From Roseomonas populi (GTDB taxonomy: Bacteria > Pseudomonadota > Alphaproteobacteria > Acetobacterales > Acetobacteraceae), in contig NZ_JANJOU010000032.1 of NCBI RefSeq assembly GCF_024594815.1, forward strand, positions 1-64,000: a DNA stretch of 64,000 bases, written 5' to 3'. Made by a program: the position numbers and the translations under genes. The notes below the pieces were generated by a model. The model worked only from the letters and a program-made list of their open reading frames with translations. It was not told the DNA's origin and made no database searches. This document shows positions 17,423-25,961 of the stretch, in pieces (position 1 is the first letter of the stretch; the number at the start of each line of letters is the position of its first letter).

Positions 17423-18619
17423 ATGCGGAACCCCAATGTCTGGGCCGTGGTGGTCGCGGCGGCCATCGCAGCCTCCATGGCCATGGGCATACGCCAGACC
17501 TTCGGCCTCTTCCTCCTGCCCCTGGGATCGGAGACGGGCGTTTCCGTCGCCACTCTCGGCTTCGCGGTCGCCCTCCATAACCTGACCTGGGGGATCGCCC
17601 AGCCGATCACCGGGGCGCTCGGAGACCGATACGGCGCGGGGCGTGTCGCCGCCGTGGGCGGGCTGCTCTACGCCGCAGGTCTCGCCCTCATGGCGGCGCA
17701 CCCCTCCGCCGTCACGGCCCTCCTCGGCTTCGGGATCCTCACGGGGCTGGGCGTGGGATGCGCGGGAACGGGGAGCGTGATGGCGGCTGTGGGGCGCGCG
17801 GTGCCACCCGAGGCCCGCGGCAGCATGCTCGGCATTGCCGCGGCCGGCAGCTCGGTCGGGCAGGCCCTTCTGGTGCCCTACGCGCAGCTTGGCATGGGCT
17901 GGTTCGGCGCGACCGCGGCACTCGGCGCGATCGCGGTCATGGCGCTGCTGATCGTGCCGGCCGCACGTGCCATGGAGTGGTCGCCCCGCGACACCCTGGC
18001 GCCGCGCCGGCCGTTGTCGGAACTGCCCGCCCTGGCACGCGCCGCCATGCAGGAGCGCGACTTTGCCCTGCTGACGCTCGGGTTCTTCGCCTGCGGCTTC
18101 CAGCTGGCCTTCCTGACCACCCATCTTCCGGCACACCTAGCCCTGTGCGGCATGCCGCCCTGGCTCGGCGCCACCTCGCTGATGCTGGTGGGCCTGTTCA
18201 ACATCCCGGGCTCCTGGCTCTGCGGCAAGCTGGGCGGCGTCATCCGGCCGGAGGTCGCGCTGGGCGGGATCTACCTGATCCGCAGCCTCGCCATCACCCT
18301 CTTCGCGATCCTGCCCGTGACGGAATGGGGCACGCTGATCTTTGCGGCCGTCCTTGGCTCCATCTGGCTCGGCTCCGTGCCACTGACCGCCGCCGCCATC
18401 GCCCGGCGCTTCGGGGTGGCGGATCTGGGCGCGCTCTACGGCGTGTGCTTCTTCAGTCACCAGATCGGGGGTTTCCTGGGGGCGGGGGCGGCGGCGTTGC
18501 TCGTGGAGAGGACGGGCAGCTACGCGGCCTTCTGGCCGGTCATGGTCCTCGTCGGGCTGGGCGCGGTCGCGGCCAACTGGGCTACGCGCGGATCCATCCG
18601 GGCCACCGCGGCCGCATAG
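17423..18619 (+). CDS. Major facilitator superfamily transporter
   Basis: A 398-residue protein with about twelve membrane helices in two halves. The loop GALGDRYGAGRVAAVGG is the MFS motif A between helices 2 and 3. The N-terminus (MGIRQTFGLFLLPL) resembles the monocarboxylate/oxalate-type MFS group. The ATG at 17423 is chosen because the transporter sequence begins directly after it; the frame upstream is overlapped by the preceding gene. The substrate is unknown. A carboxylate would fit the neighbourhood, but this is only inference. Confidence 0.88.
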   Translation: MRNPNVWAVVVAAAIAASMAMGIRQTFGLFLLPLGSETGVSVATLGFAVALHNLTWGIAQPITGALGDRYGAGRVAAVGGLLYAAGLALMAAHPSAVTALLGFGILTGLGVGCAGTGSVMAAVGRAVPPEARGSMLGIAAAGSSVGQALLVPYAQLGMGWFGATAALGAIAVMALLIVPAARAMEWSPRDTLAPRRPLSELPALARAAMQERDFALLTLGFFACGFQLAFLTTHLPAHLALCGMPPWLGATSLMLVGLFNIPGSWLCGKLGGVIRPEVALGGIYLIRSLAITLFAILPVTEWGTLIFAAVLGSIWLGSVPLTAAAIARRFGVADLGALYGVCFFSHQIGGFLGAGAAALLVERTGSYAAFWPVMVLVGLGAVAANWATRGSIRATAAA

Positions 18620-18812
18620 GGGTGCCGAGGCGGGTGGCTCGGGCGGCGCGGTACGACGATGGCACAGGTGACTGGGCGGCTGAGCCATCGGCGGGTGCCG
18701 AAAAGCGGGCATCTCCTGTCGCGGCAGGATGAGCTGCGCTTGACCCGGCCGATGCCTGGTCCGGCAAGACGGAGGCGCCTCACGTCGCCTCCGCCTCGGC
18801 TGGATCGCGGGG

Positions 18813-19166
18813 TCAACCGTGCTGGCCACCATCGCCGGTGGCGCCGCTCCCCTCGAGGGTGTTGCCACGGTGCAGGAGGCCTGCCCAACCGAACGGAACG
18901 AACCTGTTCTGGGTAAGGGGTGCCGCGGCATGCACGGCCGGGCCGCCGTAGGATGGCGCCCCTTCCATGGCGCCATACTCCCACGCCGGGTGCGGGACGA
19001 TGAGAGCAAGCATCTGCCGGGAGTCGCGAGGCGCCGCGGCATGCGCGGCCGGACCGTCGAAGGGAGAGGAGCCCTCGGCGAGGGCCAGCTTGATCAGGAG
19101 CGGGCTCATCAGCACGACGGCGATGCCCAAGGTCCGGAGGTGGCGTAAGAGGTTGCGATAGGACAT
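18813..19166 (-). CDS. Small exported protein with a repeated HAAAP motif
   Basis: A 117-residue protein with a hydrophobic N-terminal segment (LGIAVVLMSPLLIKLALA), probably a signal peptide or membrane anchor. After it, the motif GPAAHAAAP recurs as GPAVHAAAP about 37 residues later, reflecting a ~25-base DNA repeat at 18922-18945 and 19032-19055. An AAGGA ribosome site lies about 9 bp before the ATG. It follows the DUF1127 gene by 53 bp on the same strand and may be co-transcribed. No family was recognised. The frame is short, so the call is moderate. Confidence 0.5.
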   Translation of the reverse strand: MSYRNLLRHLRTLGIAVVLMSPLLIKLALAEGSSPFDGPAAHAAAPRDSRQMLALIVPHPAWEYGAMEGAPSYGGPAVHAAAPLTQNRFVPFGWAGLLHRGNTLEGSGATGDGGQHG

Positions 19167-19219
19167 TGCACTGATCCTTTTCGGGCAGGGTGGAGATCGT
19201 TTCTGGGATGACTTGATGC

Positions 19220-19501
19220 TCAGATGCCGCGGAGACGGACGAGGATGGGCGCAGCGCCATCCAGGGCCGCCGGCCCCCAGATCGCATCGGTCCCCCGGGA
19301 TGCGACGGTGCCCGCCACGGAGGGGACAACGGAGCGGCTGAGGCCGATGTCCTTGAGTTGCGCGTCGTCCAGGGCCTCCAGGGCGCGCGCGGTCCGCCGC
19401 GCCAGGAACATCTGCCGCGCAATCGTTAGTAGCTCCCGAAGAGCGCGGGCTGGCCTGAAGTCCGTCGGCGCGTGCGCCGCCTCGTTGATCGTCGTGCTCA
19501 T
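19220..19501 (-). CDS. DUF1127 (YjiS-like) small protein
   Basis: A 93-residue protein with the DUF1127 core ARRTARALEALDDAQLKDIGLSRS. These short arginine-rich proteins are widespread in alphaproteobacteria, and some affect phosphate, carbon or RNA metabolism. A GAGGAG ribosome site lies 9 bp before the ATG. The C-terminal ~40 residues extend beyond the usual domain. It is divergent from the activator/hydrolase fusion gene. Confidence 0.8.
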   Translation of the reverse strand: MSTTINEAAHAPTDFRPARALRELLTIARQMFLARRTARALEALDDAQLKDIGLSRSVVPSVAGTVASRGTDAIWGPAALDGAAPILVRLRGI

Positions 19502-19678
19502 TGGCGTGTTCTCCTCTCACCGGGTTCACCGGTGGCGGGAGCAAGCTGACGGGCTGCCGTTTGAGTCGCCGGTGGCAGAAGCGTGGAAGTCTGGCGGTCC
19601 AGCGTGGTAATTGGTGGGAACTGGGCCAGGACCCGGCCAACTGCCGGGCCGCGAAGCGCAACGGGATGGAGCCTCGGG

Positions 19679-21349
19679 GTGCTGAGAATCCAGCTGCTGG
19701 GCGATCTGGCGATCGCCCGAGACGAAGAACCCTTGCAGCTTCCGCCATCAAGGAAAACGCGGGCGCTGTTGGCCTACCTCGTCCTGAATGTCCGGCCGCA
19801 CCGGCGTGAGAGACTCTGCGAACTGTTCTGGGACATCCCGGACGACCCCCGTGGCGCCCTGCGCTGGAGCCTCAGCAAGCTTCGCCCGCTCGTGGACGAC
19901 GCCGGGCGGGCACGCCTTCTGGCCGACCGCCAGGTGGTGTCGCTCGATACGTCGGATGTGCGGATCGACCTGAGAGACGTCCGGGATGCGCTCAATCCCG
20001 AGAACGATCCCGTGCCGGTCGAGGATCTGAAGCAGGCTGCCGAGAGCTTCGGAGGCGAGTTCCTCGCCGGGTTGGACCTGCCGGATTGCCAGGGGTTCCA
20101 GGCGTGGTGCGTGGCGATGCGCGAGGATGTCCGTGCCCTGCAGAGAGCATGCCTCGCATCCCTGATCCAGCGCCTGTCGGCCGAGCCCGAGCCTGCCCTC
20201 CACTACTCTCGTCGGCTGCTGGAACTCGATCGGCACGACCAGGGCAGCTGGATCGTGCTGGTACGCCTGCTGCTCTCCGCGGGCCGCCGATCCGAAGCGG
20301 AGGAGCGGTTGGATGCCGGGATTCGCCTGCTGGATGCAGCTGGCCTGCCCGCAGGCATGCTGCGGAACTGCCGGCGAGACCTTCGCACCCCATCCCCGCC
20401 GCAAGCACAGGCCGGTCGCGGCAAGGGTGGCGAGCCAGCACCGCACAAGCCTGATCCGGCAGACCGGCGCCAGGAGATCCGCTTCTGTGCTGCCGCTGAT
20501 GGAACGCGGATCGCCTATGCGGAAGCGGGAAATGGTCCGCCGCTCCTGCGCCCGGCGAACTGGATGACGCACCTCGAATATGACTGGCACAGCCCGGTCT
20601 GGCGGCACTGGATCCGGGAACTGTCCCGGGATCACCGTCTCGTCCGCTATGACGAGCGGGGGAACGGATTGTCGGATTGGGAAGTCGGCGATCTGTCCTT
20701 CGAGGCTTGCATGAGCGATCTCAGCGCTGTCGTGGCGGCAGCCGGCCTTGAACGCTTTCCGATGCTTGGCATCTCGCAGGGCTGCGCCTTCGCCGTGGCC
20801 TATGCAGTTCAGAACCCGGAACGCGTGAGCCACCTCATCCTCTATGGCGGTTACGCGCGCGGGTGGGCCATGCGGGGCACGCCCGCTGAGGCCGAGCGCC
20901 GCACCGCGCTCGGAACCCTGATCCGCCACGGATGGGGTGAGGACAATCCCGCCTTCCGCCAGGCGTTCACGACGCTGTTCGTACCCGATGCCTCGCCGGA
21001 GCAGATGCAGTGGTTCAACGAACTGCAGCGCATCACAGTGTCGCCGGACAATGCGGAACGGCTGCACCACCTGTTCGGCCAGGTTGACGTTCAGGCACTG
21101 CTGCCGAAGGTGCGGGTTCCGACTCTGGTGCTGCATGCCAGGGGTGACGGGGTTGTGCCGTTCGCGGAAGGGCGGCTCATCGCCACGACGATCCCGAAGG
21201 CCCGCTTCGTCCCTCTGGACAGCCGCAACCACATCCTCCTTGAGGACGAGCCGGCATGGGAGCACTTCGTCGGCGAGGTCCGGGCCTTCCTTGCCGGAGA
21301 CGCCGTGTCACCGCTCAGCCGGCAGTTCGGCGAGGACAGGTCTGTGTGA
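19679..21349 (+). CDS. Transcriptional activator (winged helix plus BTAD) fused to an alpha/beta hydrolase
   Basis: A 556-residue fusion. Residues ~1-95 form an OmpR/SARP-type winged-helix domain (LRIQLLGDLAI, SRKTRALLAYL, LCELFWD). Residues ~100-240 are a helical bacterial transcriptional activation domain. A basic linker leads to an alpha/beta hydrolase from ~265, with GISQG (Ser366), a late HARGDGVVPF acid loop and SRNHILLEDEPAW histidine. All three catalytic residues are therefore present. The start is a GTG at 19679 with GGAG seven bases upstream, and the family sequence begins at once. The hydrolase half may sense or process a small ligand. The target genes are unknown. Confidence 0.8.
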   Translation: MLRIQLLGDLAIARDEEPLQLPPSRKTRALLAYLVLNVRPHRRERLCELFWDIPDDPRGALRWSLSKLRPLVDDAGRARLLADRQVVSLDTSDVRIDLRDVRDALNPENDPVPVEDLKQAAESFGGEFLAGLDLPDCQGFQAWCVAMREDVRALQRACLASLIQRLSAEPEPALHYSRRLLELDRHDQGSWIVLVRLLLSAGRRSEAEERLDAGIRLLDAAGLPAGMLRNCRRDLRTPSPPQAQAGRGKGGEPAPHKPDPADRRQEIRFCAAADGTRIAYAEAGNGPPLLRPANWMTHLEYDWHSPVWRHWIRELSRDHRLVRYDERGNGLSDWEVGDLSFEACMSDLSAVVAAAGLERFPMLGISQGCAFAVAYAVQNPERVSHLILYGGYARGWAMRGTPAEAERRTALGTLIRHGWGEDNPAFRQAFTTLFVPDASPEQMQWFNELQRITVSPDNAERLHHLFGQVDVQALLPKVRVPTLVLHARGDGVVPFAEGRLIATTIPKARFVPLDSRNHILLEDEPAWEHFVGEVRAFLAGDAVSPLSRQFGEDRSV

Positions 21350-21520
21350 CACCCGGTTCGTTGGATGGCCCGCGTCGCTCCGGGCCTTCATCGATTTCGT
21401 CCGCGGGTCGGCGGGCGGATCGTCGGCGGGAAGGGCAGGCGGAGATCGCAGCCATGAGTTCCTGACGTCCTGGCGGGAAGGACGGCCAGGGCCTCCCGGC
21501 ACCGATCTGCTCCTCCTGCC

Positions 21521-22414
21521 TCATTCCCCGATATAGGCCGCCAACTCGTCGGGCGTTCCCTTTGGGAAGGCGTCCTTAAGATGCTCCAGGAATGCAGAGA
21601 CGCGCGCGCTGAGCAGCCGGCGCGACGGGTAGAGCGTCCACAGGGCGATGTCGGGGCCTTCCGCATCCGCCCAGTGCACCAGCCTTCCAGCCAGCAGGTC
21701 ATGGCTCACGAGGGACAGCGGAAGGCGCCCGGCGCCGACGCCGGCGCGCACCGCGTCGCGGACCATCACGAGCGAGGACAGGGCGAGAACGGCATCGATC
21801 GCGATGCGTGATGTCCCGTTCCGCGTCGTCACCTCCCATGCCGCGATCCGGTCGCCCGACCCGCGCACGACAGCCGGGACAGGCGAACCGTCCGCTGGAC
21901 GAACGAGGGCCGGGCTCGCCACCACCACCAGCCGGTCCCGCAGGAAGACCCGTCCGACCAGGCTTTCATCCGGATCCGGGTTGACCCGGATCACGAGGTC
22001 ATATCCCTCCTCGACCATGTCCACGGCGCGGTCCTCCGTCGTGACCTCGAGCCGGACCTCTGGAAAGCGCAGCGCGAAGCCCGCCGCCAGCTTCCCCATA
22101 GCCGTCTGAGAGAAGAGCAGCGGCGCGCTGACCCGCAGCCTTCCCCGCGGCCGGTCCCCGCCGGAGGCGATCGCCGCCGCCGCCTCCTCCAGTTCCGTGA
22201 GCAGGACCCCCGCCCGCTCGTGCAACGCCCGCCCCTCCTGCGTCAGCCTCAGAACGCGCGCGCCGCGCTCGAACAGCCGCAGGCCGAGCCGGCCCTCCAA
22301 CTCCCCGACCCGGCGGGAAAGGGTGGCCTTCGGCCGCCCGGTGGCGCGCGCCGCCCGCCCGAACCCGCCGTGCTGGGCGACCAGGTTGAAGTCGGAGAGG
22401 GCGAGCAGGTCCAT
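21521..22414 (-). CDS. LysR-family transcriptional regulator
   Basis: A 297-residue regulator with an N-terminal winged helix (residues 1-60; FNLVAQHGGFGRAARATGRP, then LSRRVGELE) and a C-terminal periplasmic-binding-protein-like effector domain. The ATG at 22414 is chosen because family proteins begin with this helix. It is divergent from the NmrA-like gene across 104 bp, the classical arrangement for a LysR regulator and its target. It most resembles LysR proteins that control adjacent oxidoreductases. The effector is unknown. Confidence 0.9.
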   Translation of the reverse strand: MDLLALSDFNLVAQHGGFGRAARATGRPKATLSRRVGELEGRLGLRLFERGARVLRLTQEGRALHERAGVLLTELEEAAAAIASGGDRPRGRLRVSAPLLFSQTAMGKLAAGFALRFPEVRLEVTTEDRAVDMVEEGYDLVIRVNPDPDESLVGRVFLRDRLVVVASPALVRPADGSPVPAVVRGSGDRIAAWEVTTRNGTSRIAIDAVLALSSLVMVRDAVRAGVGAGRLPLSLVSHDLLAGRLVHWADAEGPDIALWTLYPSRRLLSARVSAFLEHLKDAFPKGTPDELAAYIGE

Positions 22415-22427
22415 ATGTTCCACCAGT

Positions 22428-22442
22428 GGGACGGTCTGTCCC
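22428..22442. promoter_or_regulatory. Palindrome in the LysR/NmrA intergenic region
   Basis: GGGACGGTCTGTCCC is a perfect 5-5-5 inverted repeat between the divergent genes, 14-28 bp before the LysR start. Its place suits a regulator-binding site, although the LysR T-N11-A core is not clearly present. Binding is inferred only. Confidence 0.35.
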
Positions 22443-22518
22443 GATTTACCGTCTCCTGGGCCAGATGTGGATCGCTCATCTTCGGGCCGTCCACTGGCAT
22501 CAACCCGGAGCAATCCTC

Positions 22519-23388
22519 ATGACCATCCTCGTCACCGGCGCGACCGGCAGCATCGGCCGCCACGTCGTCGCACAGCTTGCCGCGAGGGGCGCCGACATCC
22601 GCGCCCTCGTCCGAAATCCCGCGAAAGCGGACTTCCCTGCCGGTGTCGATGTCGTTCAGGGCGATCTGCTCGACGTCGACTCCCTCCGCCACGCCCTCCA
22701 GGGCGCCTCCACCCTGTTCCTGCTGAATGCGGTGGTGCCCGACGAGTTCACCCAGGCGCTGGTCGCGCTCAACCTCGCCCGAGAGGCCGGTGTGGAGCGG
22801 ATCGTCTATCTCTCGGTGATCCACAGCGACGTCTACGTGAACGTGCCCCATTTCGCGGGCAAGTTCGGCGCCGAGCGGATGATCGAACGGATGGGCTTCG
22901 GCGCCACCATCCTGCGCCCCGCCTATTTCATGCACAACGACCTCATGGTCCGGGACGTGGTGCTGAACCACGGTGTCTATCCCATGCCGATCGGTGGCAA
23001 GGGCCTTGCCATGGTGGACGCGCGCGACATCGCCGAGGTCGCCGCCATCGAGCTGCTGCGCCGCGACCGCGCCGCAGGGCCGCTCCCGCACGACCGGATC
23101 AACCTCGTCGGCCCGGATACCCTGACCGGCGCCGACGTCGCCGCCATCTGGTCGGAGGTGCTGCACCGCCCCGTTGCCTATGGCGGCAACGACACCGCCG
23201 GCTTCGAGCGGAACCTCCGCCAGGCGATGCCGGCCTGGATGGCCTACGACATGCGCCTGATGAGCGAGCGCTTCCTCACCGACGGGATGATCCCCGAGCC
23301 CGGCGACGCGGCGCGCCTGACCGCGCTGCTGGGCCGCCCCCTCCGCTCCTACCGCGACTTCGCCGCCGAGGCCGCGGCTTCCGCCTGA
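22519..23388 (+). CDS. NmrA/SDR-type NAD(P)-binding protein
   Basis: A 289-residue atypical short-chain dehydrogenase. TILVTGATGSIGRHVV is the dinucleotide-binding GxxGxxG loop, and NLAREAGVERIVYLS is characteristic of NmrA/quinone-reductase-2-like proteins. The usual YxxxK dyad is not evident, in keeping with NmrA proteins, which sense or reduce with NAD(P)H. A GGAG ribosome site precedes the ATG at 22519. It is followed after 31 bp by the AtaL-like gene, so the two are probably co-transcribed under the divergent LysR regulator. Confidence 0.88.
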   Translation: MTILVTGATGSIGRHVVAQLAARGADIRALVRNPAKADFPAGVDVVQGDLLDVDSLRHALQGASTLFLLNAVVPDEFTQALVALNLAREAGVERIVYLSVIHSDVYVNVPHFAGKFGAERMIERMGFGATILRPAYFMHNDLMVRDVVLNHGVYPMPIGGKGLAMVDARDIAEVAAIELLRRDRAAGPLPHDRINLVGPDTLTGADVAAIWSEVLHRPVAYGGNDTAGFERNLRQAMPAWMAYDMRLMSERFLTDGMIPEPGDAARLTALLGRPLRSYRDFAAEAAASA

Positions 23389-23419
23389 CGCCATCCAACC
23401 CGCAAGAGGAACCGCTGCC

Positions 23420-23893
23420 ATGATCTATTCGACCGCCACCGTCCCGGTGAACCCGGAGGGCGAGACTCCCCTGACACGCGCGCAGGCCTGGGCCGGCCTT
23501 GTCCTCAAGGCCCGCGACGCCCGTCTCTTCCTCCCGCCGAATCTCTGCACCCGCTGCGAGGTGACGGAGGAGAGCCCGACCCACATCGTGCGCGAGGCCA
23601 CGATCGCGGGCGCCGATCTGCGCGAGATCATCGCCTTCGAGCCGGAGAGCAAGGTCACCTTTTTCCAGGCCACGGGCCCGCGGGAGGGCGCCATCGTCAA
23701 CGAGCTTCTCGAGGACGCGTCCGGCGTCCTCCAGCTCCGCTTCTACTGCTATCTCGGCCTGCGGGGCCGCGAGCCGGACGGCCCCGAGGAGAGGGCCGAG
23801 CAGGCCCAGTTCGACAGCGACAAGGGCTACAGGGCCGCCCTGCTCTCCACGCTGAAGCGCACCCGCGAGCTGGTGGCCGAAGGCCGGATCTGA
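23420..23893 (+). CDS. AtaL-like (DUF1857) SRPBCC-family protein
   Basis: A 157-residue protein whose start (VNPEGETPLTRAQAWAGL) and central LREIIAFEPESKVTFFQ match the DUF1857/AtaL group of the START/SRPBCC fold. These proteins bind hydrophobic ligands in a helix-grip pocket, and one is linked to polyketide assembly. It has no signal peptide. It is probably translated from the same mRNA as the NmrA-like gene. The ligand is unknown. Confidence 0.78.
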   Translation: MIYSTATVPVNPEGETPLTRAQAWAGLVLKARDARLFLPPNLCTRCEVTEESPTHIVREATIAGADLREIIAFEPESKVTFFQATGPREGAIVNELLEDASGVLQLRFYCYLGLRGREPDGPEERAEQAQFDSDKGYRAALLSTLKRTRELVAEGRI

Positions 23894-24251
23894 CCCGGGC
23901 AGGGCAGCCGGACGATGGGACCTCCCCCGGGAGCGTCCCGCGTTCCACGGGGAAGCCGGTGAACAACCCGGCACGCAAGGGGACCCCAGGCGCTTGGCCG
24001 GAGGCCTCGTCCCCGGGCGACCGGCGGAACCGCGCATGTGCGGCCCAGGGTGCCGTAGCCGATGCGGGATTGGCCGGGTGACAATGGAAGGCGGCTGGTC
24101 CTCGCCGGGGCCGTGTGGGCCCGCGCGGCCGTCGCGCGGGCGGCGGGGCGTCCGCATCAACCACAACGACCAAAGGGCGTTTCGAGAGCAGGCCGGCCTG
24201 CTGGATCGTGGGTGGCTTGGGCCATGGGGTCCGACAACCGGAGGGAAGTCC
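23894..24251. other. Intergenic region of 358 bases, no gene recognised
   Basis: Nothing with protein-like character and a ribosome site is seen. The end of the region holds the strong ribosome site GGAGGG of the small gene at 24252. A promoter for that gene is expected but no clear box is recognised. Confidence 0.35.
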
Positions 24252-24494
24252 ATGTCTACCCGTCGCGCGCTGCTCGCCTCACCTCTCGCGCTGCTGGTCG
24301 CCGCGGCACCGGCCGCCGCCCAGCCCTGGTATGAGGAGCGGCGCCGCCGAGAGGAGTACGAGCGCTGGCGGGAGCAGGAGTTCCGCCGGCGCGAACGCCA
24401 GGCACGGCGGGCACGCCGGGAGTGGCGGCGGGAGGAATGGCAGGAGGAGCGAGAGCGGGAAGCCTGGGCTGCCCGCCAGCGCTGGTACCGCTGA
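24252..24494 (+). CDS. Small exported arginine/glutamate-rich protein
   Basis: An 80-residue protein. The first ~23 residues (LLASPLALLVAAAPAAA, cleaved before QPWY) form a clean Sec or Tat-like signal peptide. The mature ~57 residues consist almost only of Arg, Glu, Trp and Tyr, and would form one long charged helix. A GGAGGG ribosome site stands 6 bp before the ATG. No family is recognised; it may be a periplasmic scaffold or a stress-related filler. It is flanked by non-coding DNA on both sides. Confidence 0.65.
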   Translation: MSTRRALLASPLALLVAAAPAAAQPWYEERRRREEYERWREQEFRRRERQARRARREWRREEWQEEREREAWAARQRWYR

Positions 24495-24726
24495 ACGGCC
24501 ATTGCGGACTTGAGAGCCCGGCGCCAGTCACGCCACTGGTTGCCATCGCCCGGGTAGGGCACGGATGGGGCGGGAGTTCACTTCGGAGCGGACCCGGGCG
24601 GCCTTGCCGGCCGCCCGGGCCTGTGGGCGTCGTGGGAGGGTGAGGTACGAGGCTGCTACGGCGAGGCCGGCACCGAACCGGTGGAGGAGCGGCAGGATCT
24701 CGGCCAACCCCCGCCGCCAGCGCCCG

Positions 24727-25731
24727 TCAGGTCCGCGCCTGTCCCGCGAGGTTTCCGCTATCGGTGCGCTGCGAAACAGCCCAGGCCGCGATCCTGGCGC
24801 CCTCGCCCCTGGGTTTGCCGGCCTGCTCAAGGGCGCCATCGACGGCGCGGATGACCTCAGAGGCCGTCAGCAGCCCTGCGGACACGAACCGAGCCAACCC
24901 CCACGCCTCCGACACCGCGGTCGGATGGCGGCTGTCCACGGGGGCGGCCGCGATACGGGTGCAAGCCCGTGCCAGGGCCGCTAGGACGTAGCGGCTGCTA
25001 ATCGCCGCCGTGATGTTGCACGATGCGGGCGCCGCTGGCCGGAGTGGTGGCTGCAGCTCGGCCTCTGCGGGGCAGGCCACGGTCTCCAGGCCCGGTAGAA
25101 TTGCCAGGCGCCGAGGCAGAGGGTCGGCCATGTCCATGAAGAGCGGCGCGGCCGTATAGGTGACCTGGGCGGCCCGGAGGGTGGACGGATCCACCCCCGG
25201 CACGCCGCGCAGCCAGCGCTGGCACTCAACCCCCGTCAGCGCCCGATCCAGCAGGAACCACAGGCGCAGCCGGAGGCCCGGCTTGATGGCGTGGCCGGCG
25301 GTGGCCTGGATCACGCAGGCGGAGCCGTGGAAGGTCTCCGGCATCGTCAGCCGGGCCAGGATGCCGCAGGCCTCCAGGTCGCGCCGGTCCATGCCCTCCG
25401 GCGCTGGAAGGCCATCGCAGTCCAGCGCGACCCAGGCGCGCGGCGCATCGGTCAGCGTCGGACTCTCGCCCGTCTCCCGGTCGGGGTGAAGCAGCCTGCG
25501 CACACCGACCGTTTGGGAGGAATCCCGGATGGCGCCGCGCACCACGCAGTGCTCGGGACGATGCGCCAATGCGGCCAGATGGTCGCGCAGCGCGTCCATG
25601 TCGCCGAAGCTGACCGAGTGCATGTCGTAGGTGCGGGCGAGGTCGTAGCCCTGTACCTCGCCGCCGGCCCGGATCAGCTTGGCGAGACGCCGTCCCCGGC
25701 TGCGGAGAATGGTGAGGCTGTTGATGATCAT
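24727..25731 (-). CDS. Primase-like (AEP-type) replication protein, probably a mobile-element remnant
   Basis: A 334-residue protein. AWVALDCDGL carries the DxD pattern of archaeo-eukaryotic-primase motif I. GLRLRLWFLLDRALTG and QVTYTAAPLFMDMADPLPRR resemble the middle part of plasmid and phage primase-helicase proteins as I know them. The helicase half is absent: after about residue 230 only a short helical tail follows. No integrase, replication origin or other phage gene is adjacent. It is therefore either a stand-alone primase or a relic of an integrated element. The ribosome site is weak and the family call is by eye. Confidence 0.5.
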   Translation of the reverse strand: MIINSLTILRSRGRRLAKLIRAGGEVQGYDLARTYDMHSVSFGDMDALRDHLAALAHRPEHCVVRGAIRDSSQTVGVRRLLHPDRETGESPTLTDAPRAWVALDCDGLPAPEGMDRRDLEACGILARLTMPETFHGSACVIQATAGHAIKPGLRLRLWFLLDRALTGVECQRWLRGVPGVDPSTLRAAQVTYTAAPLFMDMADPLPRRLAILPGLETVACPAEAELQPPLRPAAPASCNITAAISSRYVLAALARACTRIAAAPVDSRHPTAVSEAWGLARFVSAGLLTASEVIRAVDGALEQAGKPRGEGARIAAWAVSQRTDSGNLAGQART

Positions 25732-25961
25732 GTGATGGCGGCCTGGACGGGATGATAGCCGCCGCGGGGAGATGTGTTCCAGGCCAGGGCTAACCTACGG
25801 GAATACCGCTGCCTGCTGTCTTGTCGTGGCATCGGAACGTTCGCCCTGTGAGAACCCTTTCGGGTTTTGCCGCGGCGTCTCGCTGGATCGTGCACGGGCT
25901 TGGCCTGGGCGCCCCTGTCGGTCCGGCCCACAGTCCGCGCCCTCGTAACCGGAGAAACCGC

